This document shows positions 1 through 11,690 of a stretch of 38,000 nucleotides of DNA, piece by piece; the stretch's first letter is position 1; each line of letters starts with the position of its first letter. This DNA comes from Carex sylvatica. Lineage: Eukaryota > Streptophyta > Magnoliopsida > Poales > Cyperaceae. Location of the stretch: contig CAXKVR010000498.1 of NCBI GenBank assembly GCA_964058845.1, positions 1-38,000 of the forward strand, given 5' to 3'. Below the pieces are notes generated by a model. The model was given only the letters and a program-made list of their open reading frames with translations. It had not been told where the DNA came from and ran no database searches. The position numbers and the translations under genes were made by a program.

Positions 1-68
1 GAGTTATTATAGTTGGAAATGCATAATACTAAAAATGTACTTTTGAGAAGAATCAAATTCAAAAGTAC

Positions 69-3000
69 CTGTAAACGGTGAGCATGTCCAAAAAAATCAC
101 AGAAATTTGTGGAAAGAAAAATGGCCCGAGAGAAGTAGCCACACTGGTGTTTGTCTGGAAGTAACAAAGTAATAACACAATATACTTAGCACTAGCTACC
201 AACTACAGGCACCTGTGTTGTGAAAAAAATTGCTGCTGCTACTATAACTATTTTAAAAGTCATTCAATTTACCTGCAAAATATTAAGAACAGTTCTAATG
301 ACATCATGGTTCTTCAAAACATCAATGCTGTGACTAGCTTGCCCAATTATCTCAGCCCATTTCTACAAAACACATCAGACAGGCCCAAAGTTACAGATCT
401 ATTTTTAAGACAGACAAAAAAACTGAGTAGCATATTATTTACTATTACTGCTATCTCCAGTCATAACATAGTAATTTTACCTGATTCGGAAGATCCATCA
501 ACCTTTTGAGATACTCATCCCTCTTACCAGCATCAGGCTCCGCCTGAATCATATGGCCCACCTAAAACACATATTTGTTTGAAGAATTAGGGGGAAAAGC
601 CTCAAATTGAAAGTAAACAAAACATGTATCTGGACTCAAATAAGCATACTGATTCGTAAAAGGTATGAATTTGGTGTGGCTCCAGATCAGCAATTGTTGT
701 TGGAAGGCTGTTCAGTAGCTCAGATACAAACGGTTCATTTTCGCCAACCTGATCATAAGAACAGATGTCAGGACATTCCACAGAAGCAGCTATAAATTGG
801 CAAAATACACTTGACTCGTGTTCAACAAATCATCTCAACGAATACATTGTGCAGTGTGCATTTGGTTGGATAAAAAGGTACCTGAGTTGTCACAAACTTC
901 CGCTTGCACTTTTGGACAATTTTGAGGAAAGTATCACATGCCATATCCTGTATATTCAACAATTAGATATTAGAATCCATAATGATAAAACAATTCTAAT
1001 ACAACAAAGATGCAAAACAAGTACATATGCCCGTTTCAAGTTGAAACCAAAGAAACAATTAGGACTCAAAAGCATAGAGAAAAGAAGCAGATGAAAAAGG
1101 TATACCTGAACCCCTGGATGTGTTTCATGCATGAACTCAAACAATTTGTTGACCACGGTCTTTAGAAACTTCCAGTGGGCCCTGAGAAACCGCGGATACT
1201 GACCCACCACATACCTGATCATTTAAACCAGGTAAATGGAAGTACTATGGGCAAATACCAATAACATTCAATAAACAACTTGTAAAAGGGAGATGAGAAA
1301 AAGTGCGTACATGATGTTACTTGCAATAACAGCTTTGTTATCCTTGCCCTTTGTAATTTCACAGAGATTCAATAGATCACGAATTACCATAACCAGAAAT
1401 CGGTTCTCCTAATAAATTAAGAAAGCAACACTTCAGAGCAGTAAAAAGGGATTTAATAAGTTGATTCAGCTAAAAGATATCACCATTGCACAAACAAGAC
1501 TAAAAGTAATACAAGACCTGTTCTTCCATCATCGAACCAGAAATTGACCCAATAGCCCAGCATAAGGTATTCAGATTGTTCCAGCTCCAATCCTCTCCAT
1601 TCAGTTGTTTGCTCAACTTTTTTAACATCTAAATTATATTCAACGTATGATGATCAATTAAACAAATAATTATAATACATCCTAGCATCAAATGATGACA
1701 TAAAACATTTTTACATCAGATCATACCTGCTGCTCTGTATCCTCATGGTCCAGATGTGCCAAGTATATAAGTGTTTCCCTCATGATCTACCACATGGGTT
1801 GCATCGCATGAATAAGAAAATATAAAAACCAATATAGAAGTTACAAGAAACTTCACATAAATTCAAATAAGTTTCAAAGGAGACCAAAAATAACAAGGAA
1901 AACAAAGCAGATGGTAAATAAACCTTGTATTGAACGAGAATGTCAAGATCCTTCATTGTCTCTCTAACAATGTTTCCATTCTCATCCTCAACAATGAGCA
2001 CCTCTTCAGGCTTTGCCATGCGGCAAATCATAAGCATTCTTAGTTTAGAGAGGGGGCCTGCGTAAAGCTGCCTACGTTGGGTAGTTGCTGAACCAATTCC
2101 ATCTACAATTCCAGGTATTGCTGTAGGCTACAATGCATCAAACATAACACAAAATAGATAAATAATGGCCAAAATTTACTATAGCAGTTGAATTGATCCA
2201 ATATTTGCTGATAATCGCTGCTAAAATCAACAGTATAGCTTTGGTTTTATTTCCTTTCTGCCTATTTCCTAGGGTGCGTTTGGATGAAACACTGGGTTAG
2301 TGAGAATGGCCACTAAACCGAGCTAACCTCCCAATCGCTAAATAGCTACCAACCCAAAAGAGAGAGAGCTTTGTGTGGGGTGCCCAAATATGGAATAGCA
2401 CTTCGGGTGAGTGCTATTCTTGGGTTAGTGCTAACTCAATCCCATCCAAGCATACCCTCTACCAGAGGTTTTGTAGTTAATGCATCCATATTTTTGATGG
2501 GTTGGTATCCATTGACAATCAATTAACTTGACAGTCACCAAAAATAACTTGCAATTTGAAAATCAAACTTTTGGAAGACGACCATTATTTTATTGGATTC
2601 TGTTCACATAACATTATATTAAAGGCTCATCTATGGTGGTACAGCAAAAATGTGCATGATACGATATGAATCGAATAATGGTAAAGAAGAAGATTGCTGA
2701 CAAACTGTAGTATATATTAATACCAGAGGCAGCAACATCAGTGTAGAATTTGTTCTGGCTTTATATTAATTGTAATTGTAATAATAAAAAATGAAAAGAG
2801 AGATACCTGAAGCCCCATCATGCTGACAGCAGCAACAGGATCCATCTGATGATGATGGGCTTCAAAAAGCTCCAGAACAAACAAGTTCCAATAATCAAGG
2901 CAAACCTATGATTATTAAAAAAAACACGCACACACACACAAGTTAATACACCAAGGTATGATTACAAAAATAAGAATTTAGTTTTCTGATGTATGACTAA

Positions 3001-6000
3001 TACCTTGAAAACCTCAGTATCATCAACATATGATATTCCAATTAGGTATTCAACACCCACAAGTAATGCAGCTCGGTTTTCAGGTGCAGTCTCTAGCACA
3101 CGTATGTGAACCTGTACATACAAGTTTCAAATTATAGAATGTACAGATAACTGCTAATGAAACATTATGTATATAATTACTAGGAAACTTTCAAAGAGTA
3201 CTTGCCTTAAAAAATGAGGTAAAGAACAATGCGAGGTTATTGATAAATGCCTGAAAAGGAGAACAATAAAATGTTTGTTAGCTAGCTAATAAATGCTAAC
3301 AAAAATAACTGACCACAGAGAGCAAGCAAGCAGAGAGAGAGATTACTTGCTCCTCGCTGGAACCATTAGCATAGGCATCTGGTATGTTCGTTCCAGGAGG
3401 AAGAATATTCTACAAGCACATTGCAAGAAGCACTATCAGCTAATGCAAGTAAAATCAAGATAGCAAAAACATTAGCTTAAGCACATTGCATGTAATTACC
3501 TGTAATTGCGCCATGAAAATATTATACATCTTGACATACTGCATGTCATAGAAGTCCCCGAACTGAAGGGCAGCCACCTACAAATAAAAAAGGAATTATC
3601 AGAACTACCACATTGAATGGTGCATTTTCAATCAAATATGCTGATTGAATGTAATCATAATAAATATGCATTCTAAACAATTACTTTGGGCTTGTACCTC
3701 TGTTAGACATTGAAGAGTAAGATTACGGTAAGAAGCCACCGGGAAAAACTTCAGTAGTGTCTCCAGCTATTACAAACAGAGTATCAATTAAGATCTACTC
3801 TTCAGAAAAGAAAAAAAATTAAAAACTATATGTTATTAATTGTAACGAGATCAAACCAGTGGTGATTCAAATATGTAACCGAGAGGAATCCATGAGAGAA
3901 AAGCATGTAGTGTAGCCAAAGTAGCACGAATCAATTCTGATCTCTGGGATGCCGATAGGACATAGAGACATAACTCATGAATCAACTGAAATTCACTGTA
4001 AATGGACAATTTAATAATAAAATTCAATGAAACGTGTTTAAAAAGAATGGAAACTCCAGCAAAGGCATTGAACTACAAGCATAGTTCAACATTCCTAAAC
4101 CCTACTAAATCTAAGTTTGTACCTATTGTGACTAAATGCTAAATATTTGAACTCGCTTAACAAGTGTTTGTTTTAATGTAAGCACTTTTTCACAAACTAT
4201 TGAGTGCAAATTTTTCATGCCAAATTTCACAGGGACAGATCAAAAATATAATTAGACAACTTCAAATCTCCAATTATTACCTGTTCAGAGACTGTTTGAG
4301 CTCCTTGATTTTTACTTGTGTCATCTCACCTCTCGAGAAATCGAAAACTTCTTCACTCAAGAGCTGAAATTTTTAAATATGCAGTCAGTTTAACTATATG
4401 TCGTATCTCGAGAAGTTCAAGAAATAACATATATAGGTAATTGCCTTCAATATGGCCATGCAATTTTCACATATAGTCTCGCTACTTTTGGCGGCTGAGA
4501 CGAGATCAGGAATGAAGGTTTTCCACCTTGCCGGCCACTCGTGCTTTAAGACCTGAAATACAAACCATACAACAACAACAAAAAACAACTTCAAAAATTA
4601 ACAAATGGTTTCAAGAAATTTTGTTTGATTCTTACCATAAACCGCATGTTAACAAGTGATAATGTGTCTGTCTGTTTTGATAATAATATACTTATTTGAT
4701 GATGTGCTTCAGGTTTTTACTTGAGCTATTACTTGGCACAAGTCTAGAACAACTAGGAAAAGCCTCTAATAGCTTATAGCCAGACTTCACTGGTAATAAT
4801 TCATAACCAAATGTAGCAAGGATATATGCTTGATCAGACCCTAAAAAAAAAAAAAGCATGCTACAACCAACCAAATCAACACCATATACGCGTGCTCCAG
4901 CCTACCCCTCACCATGTTGGATGCCTATCCAATAAGGATTCACATGTGATAAACTACGGTGTTTTTATGATATGCCAGATGCCAAGTGGACACATGTACA
5001 TGTGTCCTCCTTTCGTAGGGAATCTCTTGCCCATCAACTTGCTAAGGTCGTTGTACAAATTGATGCATTGTCTTGTATTGGACATTACAGTGTTCCCGGT
5101 GTGAGATATCATGTCTTGTTTTTTTTTTTTTTAAGTTACTTAGATAATAGTTTGGGCCCCACAGAACTCATATTTCCATTTTATTTCTTTCTCTCCCTAT
5201 TATTGTTGTACCAGATAGTGATAGAGATTTAGGAAACAAGACCAATTGTGCTCTCTTAAATATGTTCTCATTCATTTTCACAGGATAAGATTCATTGATC
5301 TACTTGTATGCAACATGTACTCCAGAGAAAAACCAGGCAAGTACCAACATGTACAGACCAATTTATAACACACTACATGGTAGTGTGCATGAAGCTGACA
5401 TTTAAAATTTTTACCTGGACCAGTATGACATTGAGTTTGTTAACATAAAGCCTTTCCCTTCTATATGATACTTCGTTGCTTGAAAGCTGGTACAAAAATC
5501 AACAAATTACATTAAAAAGAAAGGAAGAATAGTTTCCCACGTACAGAGATAAATGAATAGTCAATGTTACCTGTACAATAAGGTCAGAAATATAATTTTT
5601 TATTCCATCTCTTTGTTCAACCGGCAGGGCATTCCATCTGTACTTGATTACACTTTCTAGAACCTAGAGGAGAAATAGAGGACGAATATAATTCAATTTA
5701 TAAGGTAAGAATTCGAATAATAATCTGAACAAAAATAAAGCTATAAAACCATGACAGGGAATTCAGAAAATAGGGATTATTTAGTACATCGCATTCTATT
5801 TTGGCAATTCAGAAACATCTATGTGAAGCCCAAAAGAAATAACACAACTCAGTTTCCTCATATTAATTTAAACATTGCACCTAATGTTACTAACCAGTAC
5901 AACCTAACAAATGTTAGACCGAGGCACTCCGTAGAAAACAATTATCAGGTAGTATGCATTCTTTAATATCTGTGTGTGAGTCATGTATAATACATAATGA

Positions 6001-7258
6001 GAGAGATGGGTGATTACCTGGAGGGCAAAAAACTTGGTGTTAAGGCTCTGGGAGTTCTGCAAAATGTGTACAACTTGAAGCCATGTATCTGGATTGTTTT
6101 GCAGCTCCCGCAATATCTGATCTGCAGCCGCTCTCTGCCACAGTGTACAAACGTATCAATACAGGAACAAAAATAAAAAATAATAAAAAGTTCATCTTAA
6201 TGCCAGAAACTAATAGCATGTCTTCCATCTTTTGGGAAGAAGGGGGTAAACGAAAAGAAACCTCATATGCCTGGCAAAATAGATTTCACGGAACTATACC
6301 AAGAAGTCTGATCACAATCAACCAAAAACTGTGCACAACCATGTATGGCCTGTCCTTGTGAGTGTTGGGACCAGGAAAAGTGACCTGCACTATCACACAC
6401 AGTTGTGGCCACATGCAATCACAGTCTAAAGGCATAGTGCAGTGAATTCTTTTGGCCCAAGCAAATTTAGGAATGCTTTGCAAAAATCAGTAATAGACAC
6501 GAAAAATTAACTAGTAGGAAACCATCTCTAGCTCCAGAGGAATTACAAATTCAGAGACGGAACATTAGTTAAGAGCCACATGGCAACCAAAATGTCAAAT
6601 TAGATGAACAAATAGGTATTCCTTAGATAAAAGCATTTGACAAAAGATTAAGTCCAAGAGGAAAGGAATTAATGAAAACACTACTTTCCAAATAATCCAT
6701 ATTTTTTCCTTTCCTGAGAAATAATTAGCCGGACGATGTCAAACGCTAACAATCCAAATACCATTAAAGACTCAATTGATACTACTGTTACACGTTAATG
6801 GATACTCTAGGCAGAAAAAAAAAAACTCATTTCTCAAACACAAAGCAAGCAACACTTGCAGAATCCTAAAACACCATCCAATTCAATCTATACAGAAACC
6901 CTAACACCACAGTATAAACCACATTACAAATCAAATAACCAACAACAACGTAATCCTTGTCTTGCAGGAAGAAAAAAAATGAGCACTAACTAAAAACTTA
7001 AACCTCAACGGGCAAAAAAAGCAAATGAATCCCAACTAAACCGGATTTCCCGCCCGTAATCTTTCAGACCAAAACCCAACGTCGGCAGAAACAGTTTAGA
7101 AGTTAGTACTCTAGTAGATAAAACCCAAAACCACACCATTACATAATAATCAATCTCCTCACCTCCTCCTTAGATCCCGTTCCATAGAAAGCCGCTACGG
7201 TGGCATCCAGTAAGGGCACATCTATAGGCTGGCTCAAATCCCTCAATTTCTCCGCCAT
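69..7258 (-). CDS. XPO1: Exportin-1 (XPO1/CRM1), 5' portion, 23 exons, truncated by window edge
   Basis: Nuclear export receptor that binds leucine-rich NES cargo together with RanGTP and moves it through the nuclear pore. The translation is close to plant XPO1 throughout and starts [14 protein letters not shown]. Exons, in transcript order: 7163-7258, 6018-6134, 5571-5663, 5415-5486, 4445-4552, 4281-4363, 3857-3995, 3698-3766, 3500-3577, 3347-3409, 3206-3250, 3004-3111, 2807-2905, 1924-2127, 1727-1786, 1518-1628, 1311-1408, 1106-1214, 882-947, 650-748, 481-561, 273-362, 69-154. Phases agree at every junction. About 725 of roughly 1,075 family residues are present. The importin-beta-type N-terminal domain lies at about 35-105 and HEAT repeats follow. 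The HEAT-9 acidic loop ([15 protein letters not shown]) is in the exon at 1924-2127. The NES-groove cysteine equivalent to human Cys528, the leptomycin B target, is Cys531 in DLLNLCE. The two introns after 4445 and 3206 use GC donors. The last exon here ends mid-codon (phase 2), and the C-terminal HEAT repeats lie off the left edge. Confidence 0.96.
2271..2458. mobile_element. Small MITE-like element in an XPO1 intron
   Basis: A 188-bp segment in the intron between exons 2807-2905 and 1924-2127. It starts AGGGTGCGTTTGGATG and ends with the near-reverse complement CATCCAAGCATACCCT (13 of 16 positions pair). The inside also carries inverted copies of a GGGTTAGTG-type motif. The TTTGGATG terminus is typical of plant MITEs. 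I could not find a convincing target-site duplication, so the superfamily is open. Confidence 0.55.
2926..2941. repeat. (CA)n microsatellite in an XPO1 intron
   Basis: Short CA dinucleotide tract in the intron downstream of the exon at 3004-3111. No functional meaning inferred. Confidence 0.7.
4970..5105 (+). pseudogene. Possible LINE RNase H-like remnant in XPO1 intron 4
   Basis: Antisense to XPO1, a short frame reads [20 protein letters not shown] and continues for about 25 residues. The R-E-S-L-AH-LAK spacing resembles the C-terminal end of the RNase H-like domain of plant LINE polyproteins (R-x-x-N-x-x-AH-x-LAK). The frame is short, opens inside an intron and has a T-rich stretch just downstream. 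This is a weak, motif-level resemblance only. Confidence 0.2.
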
Positions 7259-7440
7259 GGAACGCAAAAAAACGAAACCCTAGTGGAAGCTTCTAGAACA
7301 CGAAATTAAGGTTTAGGGATACTTCACCTAAACCCTAGTTCTCTTTCTTTTTTATCTGTCTTACAATAGAAGATTCGTGTCTCCCTCACTTTCTCTCTCT
7401 TCTCTCTCTCTCTCTCTCTCTAATTTCTTTCTATCGATTC
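7259..7440 (-). promoter_or_regulatory. XPO1 5' leader with telo-boxes and a GA/CT tract
   Basis: Directly upstream of the XPO1 ATG. Telo-box-like AAACCCTAG occurs on the plus strand near 7275 and 7330, and its reverse (GGTTTAGGG) near 7310. A CT tract at about 7391-7421 reads as GA repeats in the transcript. Both are common in leaders of highly expressed plant housekeeping genes. The transcription start is not determined. Confidence 0.5.
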
Positions 7441-8684
7441 GTCGTCACTTTCGGTGGCGAGGAGGCGAAGAAATAAATCGGGTAGTGTCTCAAATAGGAA
7501 CGTAAATAGGGAACGGGATTCCAGACAAATTACGAGAATGCCACCAGAGAGGAAAGTACGAGAATAGAAATAGTTTGACCGCGTCCTGATCGATTTGAAA
7601 GACAGAGGAGTGGGAGGGTGTTTCGGTCATTTCCGCTCAAGCTGTTTATAGACATCGCGTTCCTTTCACGCTTTGCGGTCGGTCGGATCTCCTTGTTCAA
7701 GGGAAAAGAGGGAAAAGAGATTCAACATTTTTTTTCAAAAACTCTGAAAGGCCCAATTTCAGCTTTATATTAAAAATACTACAACAAGTCTGGTACTGTT
7801 TGACCTATTCATTTTATAATAATAAATTTAAAATCTAATTTAAAGTTTTTATAATAATAATAAAGGTTGTGTTTGTTGAATATAAATAATTTTTCAAAAA
7901 AAAATCAGGTGTCCATAAAAGCGTAGATATTAACTTTTTCCTTAAAATTTTATGGTAGAAATTCTTTCAAAAAATATACTCAGATAAATAAAATTGTTTA
8001 ATCAGATTTACGCCTCGAGAATGCCGTCGAATTTCAAAAGTAATGAAAAATAATTATAGAATCAAAAAGATTACATTATCTCAACATGATTTGATAGTCA
8101 ATGATTTAAAAAGCAAAATTGCATGCTTTTAGTATGCTAGAGAAATAAATTTGGGTCAGCTTTAAGTCTAACCAGCTATTCGGGCGTTGTCATTTTGTTA
8201 CCAGACAGAGATAGTTTGTGTAATAAAATGAGTAACAATTTTTTTTTTCTATTTAGAAATCATGAAAAATCAAGCATTGTGTTTAATTGTGCTAAAGAAA
8301 AAAGTTTCTCCCAATACTAATTTTGGGAGCCATCCGGCCTAAAGAGAATATGCTATTTTTTTTGTTTAGAAACTTGTTTTTTCTCATCTGATTATTTAAT
8401 TAGGAAAAAAAACATTTTTTTCATTTTTTTCATTTTTTTCTAAAAAAAAAGGCAAATTTCATTTCCATCTGATCACTTATTAGCTATAAAACAAAAATAA
8501 TATTTTTCACATAAAATGTGGAGTGTGGAATTTTTTTATGGAAATCATGAAAAAGAAAAACTGTTGTAAACCTACTTTTTCCCCATTGGCCGAACTAAAG
8601 CAGACCTCTAATGAAACCATTATTCGTACCTTTACGGTTCGTAAGTATATAAAGTTGAAATATTTCGTAGATATCTTATTTTTT
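7441..8684. other. AT-rich intergenic DNA, no gene seen
   Basis: Upstream of XPO1. The first 250 bases are of mixed composition and could include its promoter. After about 7730 the DNA is AT-rich with many A and T runs, densest at 8400-8450. A diverged direct repeat is suggested by similar stretches at about 8255-8345 and 8535-8605: each has an 'aaatcatgaaaaa' motif and, 50 to 70 bases later, a 'ggcc-aactaaag'-type motif. No coding frame is convincing. Confidence 0.6.
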
Positions 8685-8896
8685 GGGAAATGAATTTGCT
8701 GAAATTCTCACCTGCAAACAGTGTTTTTAAAATTTCTGCTTTTTCGAATTCAGTCATTAAACTTTTCAAAATGCATGCATAGAAAATTTAACTGTTTTGA
8801 GATGTGTGCATAGAAAAAATTGAACGGCTGAATTCAGAATTTTTGAAATTTCAGAAATATTGTTCACGAAGCAAGGATTGCAGCAGATTTCAATTC
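8685..8896. mobile_element. 212-bp MITE, second copy of the family nested at 19085-19294
   Basis: The two halves are imperfect inverted repeats (AATTTGCTG near the left end, GCAGCAGATTT near the right). The inside aligns with 19085-19294: both have a 'TTTTGAGATG-GTGCA-AGAAAA' core followed by TTGAACGG. The lengths are almost equal, 212 against 210 bp. An 8-bp TATTTTTT flanks both sides as a possible target-site duplication, but it is low complexity and so weak evidence. Non-autonomous; no coding capacity. Confidence 0.65.
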
Positions 8897-9328
8897 TATT
8901 TTTTTAGCTTCTCATAAGTATCAAACGGCCAAAATAAGATGTGAAAATATCGTATAATCTTAGACCGTACCATCAAAATAAAAAAAATATTGTTTTAATA
9001 TTATCATAAATTTTGAATACTGTCTAATAATGTCACGTGGTTAGCTTACGCTATATACATGTCTAAATTTGTTTGTTTCGTGTAAATACTGCACATTTCG
9101 AGGGCTCGAGATTAACTATGAAAAATGTCATCAAGACGGCTAAAACATATATTTAACATAATACTCATTCAAATTTTAAATATTAGACGAAGAATTTGAT
9201 TAAGATGTGAAGATGCATGTCGATTGATACATGAAGATGTTTTTCCTGCATTGGAAAGCGAAATCTTAATTGTATATGCAATAACAATAGTTAATATCAG
9301 TACTGCGTAAAATACTTTGTAATTCGTG
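8897..9328. other. AT-rich intergenic DNA, no gene seen
   Basis: No coding frame or RNA gene recognised. A 40-base segment at 9294-9333 recurs in diverged form, same orientation, at 9809-9848 (core CTGC-TAAAATA-TTTGTAATT), suggesting remnants of one dispersed element. Confidence 0.5.
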
Positions 9329-9412
9329 ATTCGTTTGTAATTCCACAATGAGGCATGTTCAAATCCTTTTATTCGTTTGTAATTCCACAATGAGGCATGT
9401 TCAAATCCTTTT
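9329..9412. repeat. Perfect 42-bp tandem duplication
   Basis: 9329-9370 and 9371-9412 are identical over all 42 bases, starting ATTCGTTTGTAATTCC. No mismatches, so the duplication is recent. It lies in AT-rich intergenic DNA. Confidence 0.95.
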
Positions 9413-9879
9413 ATTTTTTAGAGTCTCCATCATGCGTATATTTATAAAAACTTTAATAACACAAAATTTAAAATTTAAAGGTCAAAATAAAACTATTAGA
9501 TATGATCTATATTATTTTATCTATGCACGTGTATAAAATTATGGCATTTCAATTTTATTTTGATTGTCATTAAGAGCTTGTAAAAACTTACTAATGTAAA
9601 TAATTGGTAGATGTCGATTTTTCAACTTATTGATTCACACAAAAAAACAAAATCGAAATGTGATAATTTTTTATGAGCACAATGGAGAAAATAACATAGA
9701 TCACATTTTATTTTGATGTTTATAATTTAAATTTTTAACTGTTAACGTTTTAAAAATAAAGACATAGTGGAGGCACAGGAAATGGAGACATTTGAACCCT
9801 CCTCGTTCATATTAGGACTGCATAAAATAATTTGTAATTAGTGACTCGCTAGCAACTTATTTATTATCAACTCCAGTTA
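9413..9879. other. AT-rich intergenic DNA, no gene seen
   Basis: Contains the second copy (9809-9848) of the 40-base dispersed repeat first seen at 9294-9333. Otherwise nothing recognised. Confidence 0.5.
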
Positions 9880-10520
9880 AAACTTACTCGAATTGGCTGA
9901 CCTGTTGAACTCAATAAAATGAGTATGAGTAGACTCCAACTTGCTCATTAACAATTCAAAGTTACATTAAAATGACCACATAAAATCCCAATTAGATCCA
10001 ACTCAACTCGAGTTATATTAAAATGATCACGTAAGATTTTAAATTTCCAATAGAATCCAACGTCCCAACCTCCAACCCCGTACACTCCCTTTCTCTCTTT
10101 CACATACTCAAGTTCAAGTCAGATTACAAAATCTAAATCGAAATTTCTCTTTTTCTCTCTCTCTCTTTCTCCTTTTTCTCGCGCTAACACCTAAACCTTA
10201 ACCCCACCACATATTGGCGGACTTGTCTAAATCCCAATCCTTTTGTTTCCCTTTCTCTCGCAGCCCCAGTGTCTCGCTCACCAAGTCTCTCTCTCACAGA
10301 CTTACCACACAGTTGTCGTTGCTATCTCGCTTCTCTTGTACTTCTCTGACTTCTCTGACAATTCGAGTTACAAAATGATTTACGAGTCAACTTAAATTGA
10401 TCACAAGTTGAGTTTTCAACTCGATCATGCATTCTCAATTCGAATTAACTCACTTATTAACTTGTTAAACTGAGCACGGTTAACTTTTATCTCACTCAAA
10501 CTCAGTTCATTAGCAGTCCC
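9880..10520. mobile_element. Decayed element rich in ACTCGA motifs, with a gene-like pyrimidine-rich core
   Basis: Both flanks are rich in TCAACTCGA/CTCGAATT-type motifs. Two related stretches near 9960-9985 and 10005-10035 share 'GTTAYATTAAAATGAYCAC'. Between them, 10080-10340 differs in base use: it is C/T-rich, with TCTCTCTCTC tracts and a CTAAACCTTAACCCC segment, like a plant promoter or 5' leader. No reading frame supports a gene. It may be a transposon carrying a captured gene 5' end, or a mixture of unrelated remnants. Confidence 0.3.
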
Positions 10521-11690
10521 GGTTCATACGGGCTTTTTAATATAGATATGGTGTGTGCATTTGAGTAGATGGTTCAAAATAGTTTTAAACTCTCGTCGAG
10601 TTTTAAAATACTTTAACGGTATCTAACATGTCATCTAACAATTTAGACGTTTTAAATGTTATATTTCTAAACGTCATTTAACGACATGTATTTTGAAAGA
10701 ATTTTAACGTTGAAGGATGAATAAAATGGTTAAACAATTTAATGATGTATTTGATTGTGTTGTTATAGACGTGATGACAGCAATGTGTCATACGTGTATC
10801 GACATATTGTATCATGAAATAGAATTTATAGATAATAATATTTTTTCTAGATCGCCTAATTTTGATTAGAAGTTCGTGTGTACTGTTATTCACCAATCTC
10901 TCTTGCTTTAAATAGTAAATTGGAGACTAAATTTTTATATAAAAGTGTACTTGGAGACTAAATTTTATATTTTAAAATAAAAAAAAATATTTGTTTAGAT
11001 AAGAAGAAAATCATATGATTTAAAAATTATGTCCAATCCAGAAGCATTGATTTTTTAGCTGCCTAAAAGATAGTAAATATTTGTATAAAAAATATAAAAT
11101 TTGATAGTATATTTTTTAAAAATAAAAATACAGATTCATAGTATGAACTGATGCGGCATAGTTTGATTATTCTCCTACGGTGAAAATTATAAATTAAGAA
11201 AGCTTAATTTAGTTATTTAAAGTTAAGTCAGTCTAAATCATTTTTATTTGTTTTTATTTAGTTGAAATTTGTTATTTAAGTTATGAGAATTATTTTTGTT
11301 TGGTTGAAACTTATTATTTAAGTCATAAGTTACGACTCTCAGGTTAAATTAAAGAATAATTATATGAGTACCCTCACTTCAATACCTTGAAAATTCTCAC
11401 CCCTCATTTATATAAATTATGTACTATAATTCCTACTAATTATTATTTTAAAATCCCTACAGCATTCTTCTTCTATGGTTCTTACTAATTATATGGTTTT
11501 TATTTCTCAGTCTCCATACTTGTCTCCGCGTCAACCTTCATTGATATAAATAATTGGAAGATAAAATATTAACACTTGAAAAATAATATATTAATACTTT
11601 GATGCGTAAGTTGTTTCGATCATCTCTTTTTCAGTCCCTTAATCATCCTCGCATCAACCTTCTCTAATGAAGTAGTGGAGACCCCGTATC
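10521..11690. other. AT-rich intergenic DNA with decayed repeats
   Basis: At 10920-10970 a TTGGAGACTAAATTTTTATAT-like unit occurs twice, 31 bases apart. This stretch and the one near 11070-11110 resemble the arms of the MITE at 18272-18662 (CTTGGAGA-AAATTTTA-AT), so a degraded relative is possible. No gene seen. Confidence 0.4.
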
